DNA from: Spirochaetia bacterium
GTDB taxonomy: Bacteria; Spirochaetota; Spirochaetia; Treponematales; Breznakiellaceae
Reading direction: 5' to 3'
Assembly: GCA_025997715.1 (NCBI GenBank)
Contig: BNUY01000101.1
Span: 1 to 11,505, forward strand
Length of the DNA: 11,505 nt
A program made the position numbers and the translations under genes. This document shows, one piece after another, positions 1 to 5,499 of this stretch. The notes below the pieces were generated by a model. It was not told the origin of the DNA. It did no database searches and saw nothing but the letters and a program-made list of their open reading frames with translations. The stretch's first letter is position 1. Every line of letters starts with the position of its first letter.

Positions 1-2
1 AA

Positions 3-119
3 CCGGTGCTGCGGAGCTTCGGCCTGGAAGGTACGGTGCGGCCCTCGGTGGCGTTCTACAACACCCCCGGCGAGATTGATGCCCTGGTGCGGGCGCTGTT
101 CGCTCTGGTGCGGCGTTAG
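3..119 (+). CDS. sufS: Cysteine desulfurase SufS-like, C-terminal end (partial)
   Basis: Only the last 38 codons are present; the start lies left of the window. The frame reads PVLRSFGLEGTVRPSVAFYN followed by TPGEIDALVRALFALVRR and a TAG stop. This matches the C-terminal tail of class V, PLP-dependent cysteine desulfurases of the SufS/CsdA type, where a 'G..GTVR.S.A.YNT..EID.L...L' segment closes the small domain. Such enzymes take sulfur from cysteine as a persulfide for Fe-S cluster assembly. The catalytic lysine and cysteine are outside the window and cannot be checked. The stop is 17 nt upstream of cysE, so the two genes are probably co-transcribed. The family is recognised with good confidence; SufS rather than another class V paralogue is inference. 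Confidence 0.75.
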   Translation, partial: PVLRSFGLEGTVRPSVAFYNTPGEIDALVRALFALVRR

Positions 120-136
120 GATTTTAAGGAAGCGTT

Positions 137-1099
137 ATGGGAATAACCGATAATACCCGGGTAAAGAAGTTGGTAGGATTACTGCTTCAAAGTTACGAGG
201 ATCACGAAGAGATCATCAAGATTGATATGGGATATCAGATGAACCGGAGTGTTATCATCGAAACCTTAGAAAAACTGCGGTGCCTTCTCTTTCCGGGCTA
301 TTTTGGGAAGAAGGGAATCTCCGCGGGCTCCCTGGAATACTACGCCGGGGACCTCCTGGAGGAGGTGAGTTTTCATCTCTCGCTGCAGATTGCCCGTGCG
401 ATCCGGCATGTGGAGCAATACGCCGGGGCGGATGCGAAAACCGTCGACGTCCTGGCGCAGGAACTTGCCTATACGTTCCTGGCGAAGCTGCCGGAAATCC
501 GGGATTATCTTGCCATGGATGTTTCCGCCGCCTACGACGGGGACCCTGCGGCATTCAGCAAGGACGAGATCATTTCCTCCTATCCCGGCATTTACGCCAT
601 CATGGTGAGCCGCCTGGCCCATGAACTCTACAAGCTGCATGTTCCCCTGATCCCCCGGATCATGACCGAATACGCCCACAACGTTACCGGCGTGGACATA
701 CACCCCGGGGCAACCATCGGGCATCATTTTTTTATCGACCATGGTACGGGGATCGTTATCGGCGAGACCACGGTGATCGGCAACTTTGTAAAGCTCTACC
801 AGGGGGTTACCCTGGGAGCCCTCTCCACCCGCGGGGGCCAGGTGTTGAAGGACGTGAAGCGTCACCCCACCATTGAGGATCATGTGACCATCTATTCCGG
901 GGCTTCAATCCTGGGGGGCGGTACGGTTATCGGCGAAGGGGTTGTTATCGGCAGTAATGCTTTTGTCACCAAGTCGGTGCCGGAAATGACCAAGGTCAGT
1001 GTTAAAAACCCGGAACTTCAGTTTAAGTCCGGTGAACAAGCGGACAAGTGGGAGCAGAAAGAGTTCCTGCAGGATGACTTCTTTGATTATATGATCTGA
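137..1099 (+). CDS. cysE: Serine O-acetyltransferase
   Basis: This 320-residue cytosolic enzyme acetylates L-serine with acetyl-CoA to O-acetylserine, the first committed step of cysteine synthesis. The N-terminal half (about 1-180) is helical, as in the CysE N-terminal domain. Residues about 185-300 form a left-handed beta-helix of hexapeptide repeats (GVDIHPGATIG, GTGIVIGETTVIGNFVKLYQ, GGGTVIGEGVVIGSNAFV). The catalytic Asp/His pair is visible at D201-H202 (IDHGTGIVIGET), with a second family histidine at about H243 (KRHPTI). At 320 residues it is longer than enterobacterial CysE (about 270) and resembles the longer variants with an extended N-terminus. The ATG is preceded by an AAGGA ribosome site about 6 nt upstream. 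It follows the sufS-like gene by 17 nt. The tail after the beta-helix (about 305-320, KWEQKEFLQDDFFDYMI) is acidic and aromatic; its role is unknown. Confidence 0.93.
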   Translation: MGITDNTRVKKLVGLLLQSYEDHEEIIKIDMGYQMNRSVIIETLEKLRCLLFPGYFGKKGISAGSLEYYAGDLLEEVSFHLSLQIARAIRHVEQYAGADAKTVDVLAQELAYTFLAKLPEIRDYLAMDVSAAYDGDPAAFSKDEIISSYPGIYAIMVSRLAHELYKLHVPLIPRIMTEYAHNVTGVDIHPGATIGHHFFIDHGTGIVIGETTVIGNFVKLYQGVTLGALSTRGGQVLKDVKRHPTIEDHVTIYSGASILGGGTVIGEGVVIGSNAFVTKSVPEMTKVSVKNPELQFKSGEQADKWEQKEFLQDDFFDYMI

Positions 1100-1109
1100 T
1101 ACGTTCCAG

Positions 1110-1211
1110 ACAGGTTTCGGGGGAGAAAAAACGTAGTAACATCACATACTTTTTTCTCTGGAGAGAAAAAATATGGAAATATCGTATAGTTTTTTCTCTT
1201 GGGAGAAAAAA
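1110..1211. repeat. Phased palindromic sites upstream of the AAA ATPase gene
   Basis: Two 22-bp palindromes occupy 1150-1171 (arms TTTTTTCTCT and AGAGAAAAAA around GG) and 1190-1211 (arms TTTTTTCTC and GAGAAAAAA around TTGG). A half-site GGAGAAAAAA sits at 1122-1131 with its left arm degraded. The right half-sites start at 1122, 1162 and 1202, an exact 40-bp period. The last site ends one base before the -35 hexamer of the promoter at 1213. The dyad symmetry, helical phasing and position suggest operators for a dimeric regulator; that is inference. No T-run follows the hairpins, so they are poor intrinsic terminators for cysE. Confidence 0.7.
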
Positions 1212-1212
1212 C

Positions 1213-1241
1213 TTGACATATCTGTGAAACGCCGGTATACT
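1213..1241 (+). promoter_or_regulatory. Near-consensus sigma-70 promoter for the AAA_14 ATPase gene
   Basis: TTGACA at 1213-1218 and TATACT at 1236-1241 are separated by exactly 17 bp. A start near 1248 would leave a very short leader of about 12 nt, with a TGAGG ribosome site at 1248-1252 before the ATG at 1260. The palindrome at 1190-1211 abuts the -35 box, so a protein bound there would contact or block RNA polymerase. Confidence 0.8.
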
Positions 1242-1259
1242 GATATATGAGGCATACAA

Positions 1260-2480
1260 ATGGTGGAAAAAGCGATAATCAGAACAGTATATCTGGACAG
1301 GCTCATAGAGTGGCGGGAAAAGCAGCTCATAAAGGTGATTACCGGCGTACGGCGCTGCGGAAAATCAACCCTGCTTTCCCTGTATACGGATCATTTAAGG
1401 GCCGCAGGCGTTGGGGAGGATCAAATCCTGTCCATCAACCTTGAAGAGGTGAAATATGAAAAGCTGCTTACCTACCACGCTTTATATGATTACCTGGAGG
1501 AGCGGCTCTGTAAAAATAAATACACCTATATATTCATAGATGAGGTGCAGCAATGCGCCGAATTTGAACGGGCGGTGGACAGTCTTTTTGTCAGAAAAAA
1601 TGTGGACATCTATATTACCGGTTCCAACGCCTGGATGCTCTCCGGGGAATTAGCCACCCTGCTTTCAGGCCGGTATGTAGAAATAAATATGATGCCCCTG
1701 TCCTTCGCGGAATACGCCGCCTTTACGGGGGTCACCGCCGGCAGCGAAAAAGCGGCGTTTAATGATTATCTGCGGTATGGTTCTTTTCCTTACGCAGCAA
1801 TGCTGAACAAAAATGACGTCATGATCCGGAATTATATTGACGGGATATACAACACCATTCTTATCAAGGATGTGGCGACGCGGGAACATATCACCGATAT
1901 AGCTTTGCTGGAAAACATTGTAAAGTTTCTTGCTTCCAATATCGGCAGTCCGGTTTCGGCAAAGAAAATAAGCGACACCCTCAATTCAAGCGGAAGAAAA
2001 ATATCGGTCAATACGGTGGAAACCTATTTGCGCGCCCTGGTAAACAGTTTTATATTTTATAAAGCAAACCGGTACGATATAAAAGGAAAGCAGCATTTAA
2101 AAACCCTGGGAAAATACTATATTGTGGATACCGGGATACGAAACCTGCTGCTGGCGTCTTCTTCCGCAGACCTGGGACATGTGCTGGAAAACATCATCTA
2201 CCTGGAATTAATCCGCCGGGGCAATAAGGTGAGCATCGGCAAACTTGACGAAAAGGAAGTGGATTTTGCCGCCCTTTCCGCCGCCGGAACCGCCTATTAT
2301 CAGGTTGCCGCTACGGTGCTGGACGAAAACACCCTGCGCCGCGAACTGGAATCGCTGCAAAAAATCCGGGACAACCATCCCAAGTATCTGCTTACCCTGG
2401 ATGAGTATCTGAGCGATGCAAACTACGACGGGATTTTGCAGATGAATATTGTTGATTGGCTGCTGGATGCAGTGCGGTAA
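1260..2480 (+). CDS. AAA_14/DUF4143 family P-loop ATPase
   Basis: This 406-residue protein has an N-terminal AAA_14 ATPase and a C-terminal DUF4143 domain. Walker A is G29-VRRCGKST-37, Walker B is YIFIDE (residues 90-95), and the family segment ITGSN (119-123) is followed by LLSGRYVEINMMPLSFAEY (about 134-152). Residues about 205-265 look like a winged-helix segment (SAKKISDTL, TVETYLRAL). The C-terminal part has DTGIRN (290-295), LENIIYLEL (309-317) and EVDF (333-336), the usual DUF4143 pattern related to PD-(D/E)XK folds. Length is typical, so the gene appears intact. These ATPases are numerous in bacteria and archaea and their cellular role is not established. The gene has its own strong promoter with palindromic sites and converges with the next gene, only 11 nt separating the two stop codons. 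Family assignment is firm; function is unknown. Confidence 0.9.
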   Translation: MVEKAIIRTVYLDRLIEWREKQLIKVITGVRRCGKSTLLSLYTDHLRAAGVGEDQILSINLEEVKYEKLLTYHALYDYLEERLCKNKYTYIFIDEVQQCAEFERAVDSLFVRKNVDIYITGSNAWMLSGELATLLSGRYVEINMMPLSFAEYAAFTGVTAGSEKAAFNDYLRYGSFPYAAMLNKNDVMIRNYIDGIYNTILIKDVATREHITDIALLENIVKFLASNIGSPVSAKKISDTLNSSGRKISVNTVETYLRALVNSFIFYKANRYDIKGKQHLKTLGKYYIVDTGIRNLLLASSSADLGHVLENIIYLELIRRGNKVSIGKLDEKEVDFAALSAAGTAYYQVAATVLDENTLRRELESLQKIRDNHPKYLLTLDEYLSDANYDGILQMNIVDWLLDAVR

Positions 2481-2491
2481 CGGTATAATTA

Positions 2492-3103
2492 TCACCAAAC
2501 CCCAGGATCGGAACCGGGCTTTATTATGTTCACATCTTCCCCCGAAGGTTCTATGACGTAAAAGCCGTTTTTAAGCGCATATTTTTTTGATTTTTCGTCT
2601 ACAACGACGGCGGCCAGGGCTCCAAAAAGTTCCCGTTTGTCGCCGAATATATCGGCATACTTGCGGAGCTTTTCCATGCGTTTGATATGGTCGTCCACAT
2701 CGCTGTTTTGCAGTTTCGCTTTTACCTCAACGGCCATTGCCTGTGTGCCGTTCTCCAGAAAGGCGTCTATTTCGGCGTGTATGTCATGCTTAGCATTGTT
2801 TATTTTTCTGTTGCGGTTAATCACGCCGAAGTCAAAACCGAATTGTTTGAATTTCTCCGGTAAACCGGGAAGCATCGTGTATTCAGCCTCATCGCCGAAC
2901 TTGTTGCCCAAGTCGCCGACTATCCGCTGGGTCTCTTTGAGGGCCTTTTCGGTTTCCTTATGGGCTTGCTGAAGTTCCCTAAGGCCGACCTCGGTTTCCT
3001 TGTGCGCCTTGCCGATTTCGTCGATGGTTGCCCAAACATCGTCTAAGGTTACTTTTTTGGCTGTTTTTACCGTCTTTTTCGCTGCCGTTTTAACTGGTGG
3101 CAT
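2492..3103 (-). CDS. Coiled-coil PD-(D/E)XK nuclease-fold protein
   Basis: This 203-residue protein has three parts. The first is a basic Lys/Ala/Thr-rich tail (residues 1-20). The second is a heptad-like segment with repeated 'AHKETE..L.E' units (about 28-62), expected to be a coiled coil. The third is a C-terminal domain with E111, D113 (HAEIDAF) and E126-V-K128 (AVEVKAK), the active-site pattern of the PD-(D/E)XK superfamily. Similar small proteins with a KET-rich coiled coil before a nuclease-like domain are commonly annotated as DUF3782-type hypotheticals. Whether it cuts DNA is not known, and no biological substrate can be named. The ATG has a strong GGGGAGGG ribosome site on the minus strand (about 3111-3117). 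It converges with the AAA ATPase gene and shares its 3' boundary. Confidence 0.75.
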   Translation of the reverse strand: MPPVKTAAKKTVKTAKKVTLDDVWATIDEIGKAHKETEVGLRELQQAHKETEKALKETQRIVGDLGNKFGDEAEYTMLPGLPEKFKQFGFDFGVINRNRKINNAKHDIHAEIDAFLENGTQAMAVEVKAKLQNSDVDDHIKRMEKLRKYADIFGDKRELFGALAAVVVDEKSKKYALKNGFYVIEPSGEDVNIIKPGSDPGVW

Positions 3104-3123
3104 GATATTCCCTCCCCCATCAA

Positions 3124-3152
3124 AGTATAGCGGACTTTAACCGATTGGGAAA
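3124..3152 (-). promoter_or_regulatory. Possible promoter of the minus-strand PD-(D/E)XK gene
   Basis: On the minus strand a TATACT -10-like hexamer lies at 3129-3124, just ahead of the ribosome site. The region 17 bp upstream (3147-3152) reads TTTCCC, a weak -35. The -10 match and position are good but the -35 is poor, so this is tentative. Confidence 0.3.
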
Positions 3153-3168
3153 GCGGTTTTACCCAAAC

Positions 3169-3217
3169 CCGGCTGTGCCAAATAAAAACCCGCCCGGCAG
3201 CGGGGCTTTACCGCTCA
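3169..3217. repeat. 49-bp repeat, upstream copy (degraded hairpin)
   Basis: This copy matches 4256-4304 at 45 of 49 positions without gaps, beginning CCGGCTGTGCCAAATAAA. In this copy two changes in the left hairpin arm (GC to AA) break the stem that is perfect in the other copy, so it is probably a weakened terminator. The two copies lie in direct orientation on either side of the PD-(D/E)XK gene at 3290-4174. Confidence 0.8.
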
Positions 3218-3289
3218 TTCCGACGGCTAAGTTGCGTGCTATTGAAAATGCACCGCTTTGTATAGTACCATCTACGGAGAGGAGTTCCG

Positions 3290-4174
3290 GTGGAAGAAGA
3301 CGAGTCCCGGCATACAGGGGAACAGGGCATTCCCTGGCACACCGCTTTTTATGAAGCCATCCAGCTTGAGCTGGTGCAGTACCAGGATGTGTTGCACTAT
3401 GAGTTTGAGCATCAGCTTACCACCGCACCCCTGAGGATGGATGTGCTTATCATCAAGAAGGAGAAGGATGCGGTTCTTACGAAGAACATAGCGGCCATAT
3501 TTAAAGGCAGCAATATTTTGGAATACAAGAGCCCCGAGGACTATGTATCGGTGGAGGACTATTACAAGGTTTATGGGTATACCTGTCTGTACGCCGCCCT
3601 CAATAAGGTCCCGATAACGGACCTGACCATAAGCTTTGTGGAAAGCCGGTATCCCCGGGACCTGATAAAGCACCTGGAGAGGGTACGGGGCTACCGGGTT
3701 GAGGAACAGGGGAGCGGCATATACCGGGTAAGCGGGGACTTCATCCCCATCCAGATAATCGACAGCAAACGGCTGCCGGTGGAAGAGAACCGGTGGCTCA
3801 AAGATTTAAACAGCGGGCTGGACGGGGCGGCAATAAACCAGGTATCCCTGGACCTGGAGCGGCAGGGACTGATGTCCCAGATGAAGGCATATCTCTATGC
3901 GATATACCTGGCAAATTGGTCTAATATAGCGGAGGCGGCAAAGATGGCAAGTGCGGTAGTAAACTTTGAACGGGTGCTGACCGAAATGGGGTTAATCCCC
4001 AAATGGAAGGCAGAGGGCAGGGCAGAGGGCGTAGCAGAGGGCGTAGCAGAGGGGGAATACCGAAAGGCGGTTGAAATGGCGCAGTTCCTGTTTACCAAAG
4101 GATGGTCTGTTGAGGATGTAATGGACGCCACTAAACTGGATAGGGAAACGGTACAGGCACTGAGTGCCCGGTAG
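3290..4174 (+). CDS. Rpn-like PD-(D/E)XK nuclease-fold protein
   Basis: This 294-residue protein starts at GTG, chosen because a strong GGAGAGGAG ribosome site sits 5 nt upstream. The N-terminal domain (about 15-120) has D51 (RMDVLII) and E78-Y-K80 (ILEYKSP), with candidate helix glutamates at E22 and E38; this is the PD-(D/E)XK pattern seen in Rpn-family and related proteins. Residues 241-256 are four tandem AEG[R/V/E] tetrapeptides encoded by a 12-bp DNA repeat. The C-terminus (about 260-294: VEMAQFLFTKGWSVEDVMDATKLDRETVQAL) resembles the short helix-turn-helix-like tail found after such proteins ('G.s.eeIa..tgLs.eev'). The gene appears complete. It lies between two copies of a 49-bp repeat. 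Relatives are often multicopy and are sometimes labelled transposase-associated nucleases. No neighbouring transposase is visible. Nuclease activity is inferred from the motif only. Confidence 0.75.
   Translation: MEEDESRHTGEQGIPWHTAFYEAIQLELVQYQDVLHYEFEHQLTTAPLRMDVLIIKKEKDAVLTKNIAAIFKGSNILEYKSPEDYVSVEDYYKVYGYTCLYAALNKVPITDLTISFVESRYPRDLIKHLERVRGYRVEEQGSGIYRVSGDFIPIQIIDSKRLPVEENRWLKDLNSGLDGAAINQVSLDLERQGLMSQMKAYLYAIYLANWSNIAEAAKMASAVVNFERVLTEMGLIPKWKAEGRAEGVAEGVAEGEYRKAVEMAQFLFTKGWSVEDVMDATKLDRETVQALSAR
4010..4057 (+). repeat. 12-bp tandem repeat inside the Rpn-like gene
   Basis: Four in-frame 12-bp units occur: GCAGAGGGCAGG, GCAGAGGGCGTA, GCAGAGGGCGTA and GCAGAGGGGGAA. They encode four AEGx tetrapeptides (residues 241-256). 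Because units are a multiple of three, slippage would change the hinge length without breaking the frame. Confidence 0.85.
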
Positions 4175-4255
4175 CGCTCATCTCCGACAACATCGCCTTT
4201 TTTGAAGGCAACGGCCGCTGTATCCATTACTCACTCAGAACTGAGGTATACTGCT

Positions 4256-4304
4256 CCGGCTGTGCCAAATAAAGCCCCGCCGGGCAGCGGGGCTTTACCT
4301 CTCA
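4256..4304. repeat. 49-bp repeat, downstream copy (intact hairpin)
   Basis: This is the partner of 3169-3217 (45/49 identical, same orientation). This copy keeps a perfect 11-bp stem and forms the terminator described at 4270-4297. The repeat sits between the stop codons of two convergent genes. Confidence 0.8.
4270..4297. terminator. Bidirectional intrinsic terminator
   Basis: Arms TAAAGCCCCGC (4270-4280) and GCGGGGCTTTA (4287-4297) pair perfectly around a 6-nt loop. Read on the minus strand the stem ends in CTTTATTT just after the stop of the beta-barrel gene. Read on the plus strand it ends in CTTTA after the Rpn-like gene. It therefore separates two convergent genes, with the better U-tract serving the minus strand. 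Confidence 0.75.
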
Positions 4305-4309
4305 AACAG

Positions 4310-4957
4310 TTAGAATGCCCAGCCTAAACCAACACCAATAGTAAAATAACTTGGGACATACCCTGTTACACCGCTTCCGAGTGTCGGGGCATTAAGCGGA
4401 ATACCAATGGTATAACCAAGAGAAGGCTCAACGACAAAACCTTTGCCAAAAATAAATTTCCAGCCTGCTTTCGGGGTAATGGAAAGAGAGCTTTGATTAT
4501 AACCAAAATCATACGATCTACCAGAGTACTTGTATTTATAGGTTCGGCTATACAAGTCGTAGCCAAGACCCAGGTCTACAAAAGCCTTATCCAATGCGGT
4601 TTTGAAAAAGTACCACCGGCCATGTACATCAATCTGAAATGAAAAAGCGCTATTTTCAGCATCACTGTACCAACTGCTGGTATCATAAGTATAACCACCG
4701 AGAGCAACATGGATTAGACCCGACCAGGAATCGCCGAAAGGCCGTTCATAACCGACGCCCACACCAAAGCCGCCACGAATTAGATAGCTAAGCATTGTTC
4801 CAACATCCAAAAAAACCGCATTCTTTTGCTCTGTGGGGCCTGACTTCAGATTAAACAGCTCCGGCGCCGCAAAAACACCGCTTACCGAACCGAATGTCAG
4901 CGCCAGGCTGAACAGTACCACAAGGAGCTTTTTGCTCCACCGCTTCGTAGTTTTCAT
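4310..4957 (-). CDS. Secreted outer-membrane beta-barrel protein
   Basis: The chosen start is the ATG at 4957, preceded by GGAGGG 7 nt upstream. A longer open frame to 5050 adds an unconvincing leader and lacks this ribosome site. The 215-residue product starts with a Sec signal peptide: a basic N-region (MKTTKRWSKK), a hydrophobic core (LLVVLFSLALTF), and a predicted cleavage after VFA (residue 30). The mature part alternates glycine/aromatic-rich strands (GGFGVGVGYERPFG, FVDLGLGYDLYSRTY, GFVVEPSLGYTIGIPL) and ends with a terminal phenylalanine in FTIGVGLGWAF, the classic signal for outer-membrane barrel assembly. It probably forms a small barrel of about 8-10 strands. No ligand or specific family can be named. 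It is transcribed away from the rfu operon and ends at the hairpin at 4270-4297. Confidence 0.8.
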   Translation of the reverse strand: MKTTKRWSKKLLVVLFSLALTFGSVSGVFAAPELFNLKSGPTEQKNAVFLDVGTMLSYLIRGGFGVGVGYERPFGDSWSGLIHVALGGYTYDTSSWYSDAENSAFSFQIDVHGRWYFFKTALDKAFVDLGLGYDLYSRTYKYKYSGRSYDFGYNQSSLSITPKAGWKFIFGKGFVVEPSLGYTIGIPLNAPTLGSGVTGYVPSYFTIGVGLGWAF

Positions 4958-5128
4958 AAAACTACCCTCCATATTTTTAGAAATTAAGTTTGATTTTGCC
5001 TGTATGGCGCTTAATTCCTTATTGCCACGCCGGAATACGCACCCTTGCATTTGATCCGGTCGTTAAAACCTTTATTTAGTCCAGGCAACCTCACGGACAA
5101 TTTATTCTCCATTTTTATTAATCATTCA

Positions 5129-5157
5129 TAAATATCATATAAAAATACTATTGTCAA
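5129..5157 (-). promoter_or_regulatory. Candidate promoter of the beta-barrel gene
   Basis: On the minus strand a perfect TTGACA lies at 5157-5152, followed by a very AT-rich stretch. The hexamer at 17-bp spacing is TATTTA (5134-5129), a poor -10; a better TATGAT lies too close. The 5' leader would be about 165 nt. Between about 4971 and 5128 I see no gene, only this AT-rich promoter flank and leader. Confidence 0.4.
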
Positions 5158-5177
5158 GTATTACTATGTATTACTTG
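5155..5177. promoter_or_regulatory. Imperfect palindrome in the divergent promoter region
   Basis: Arms CAAGTA and TACTTG enclose a near-symmetric centre (TTAC and GTAT), giving a 23-bp imperfect dyad. Three of its bases overlap the minus-strand TTGACA at 5152-5157, and it ends 4 bp before the plus-strand -35 at 5182. Its position suits an operator acting on either gene, but no regulator is identified. Confidence 0.35.
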
Positions 5178-5181
5178 CCGC

Positions 5182-5211
5182 TTGACTTACGGGCCATGAT
5201 TCCAGTATCAT
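5182..5211 (+). promoter_or_regulatory. Promoter of the rfu operon
   Basis: TTGACT (5182-5187) and TATCAT (5206-5211) are spaced by 18 bp, each one mismatch from consensus. The predicted start, about 5218, falls immediately before the P1 stem of the FMN aptamer (5220), which supports the assignment. Confidence 0.7.
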
Positions 5212-5218
5212 TTGAGTA

Positions 5219-5366
5219 AGAGTTTTCAGGGTCGGGTGATTGAAGCGTGCTTCAAGATTCCCAACCGGCGGTTATAGCCCGCGAATCCAGGATTGTTCGA
5301 ATAATCCCGGATCGAACCGGTGAAATTCCGGCGCCGACGGTATAGTCCGGAAGGAAGAAAATCTCG
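5219..5366 (+). ncRNA. FMN riboswitch aptamer (RFN element)
   Basis: The conserved RFN blocks occur in order. They are TTTTCAGGGTCGGGTGA (P1/P2), ATTCCCAACCGGCGGTTATAG with CCCGCGA (P2/P3), ATCC...GGAT (P4), ACCGGTGAAATTCCGG with CGCCGACGGTATAGTCCGGA (P5/P6), then GGAAGAAAATCTC closing P1. P1 pairs about 5220-5227 with 5357-5365, with one bulged T. The element senses flavin mononucleotide. It lies upstream of rfuABCD and is followed by an intrinsic terminator, so FMN should switch the operon off by premature termination. One oddity: the P2 loop carries an added hairpin, TTGAAG/CTTCAA (5240-5256), where most RFN elements have a very short loop. Confidence 0.93.
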
Positions 5367-5439
5367 AGCCCGAATTTGTATATACCGGACTTTAATCCAA
5401 TGTATATACGTTCAATGCCCGATTTTTCCATGAATCTGC

Positions 5440-5468
5440 GCCCTGGACTTTGATCCGGGGCTTTTTTT
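5440..5468 (+). terminator. Riboswitch-controlled intrinsic terminator
   Basis: Arms GCCCTGGA (5440-5447) and TCCGGGGC (5454-5461) pair over 8 bp with one G-U wobble around CTTTGA, followed at once by seven T residues (5462-5468). It lies between the FMN aptamer and the rfuA ribosome site, the expected place for an expression platform. A related block, GGACTTTAATCC (5387-5398), repeats the loop-side sequence GGACTTTGATCC (5445-5456), and GTATATAC occurs at 5378-5385 and 5402-5409. These may take part in the alternative fold, but I could not resolve a convincing antiterminator. Confidence 0.88.
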
Positions 5469-5499
5469 GGCCCCATTGATAATTCCATTGGAGGTCTCT

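Noticed and set aside
266..883. Minus-strand open frame of 205 codons opposite cysE
   Set aside because: It is fully antisense to the conserved serine acetyltransferase frame and has no family features or ribosome site.
1110..1211. Regular 22-bp palindromic repeats with 18-bp gaps, resembling a tiny CRISPR array
   Set aside because: There are only two and a half units, the intervening sequences are themselves partly similar, no cas genes are nearby, and the array abuts a promoter. Operators or a dispersed repeat fit better.
1150..1211. The same hairpins as intrinsic terminators of cysE
   Set aside because: The 3' arms end in A-runs, not T-runs, on either strand, so no U-tract follows the stem.
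1260..4174. Anti-phage defence island or toxin-antitoxin module
   Set aside because: No recognised defence gene set, toxin-antitoxin pair or integrase is visible; the families alone do not justify it.
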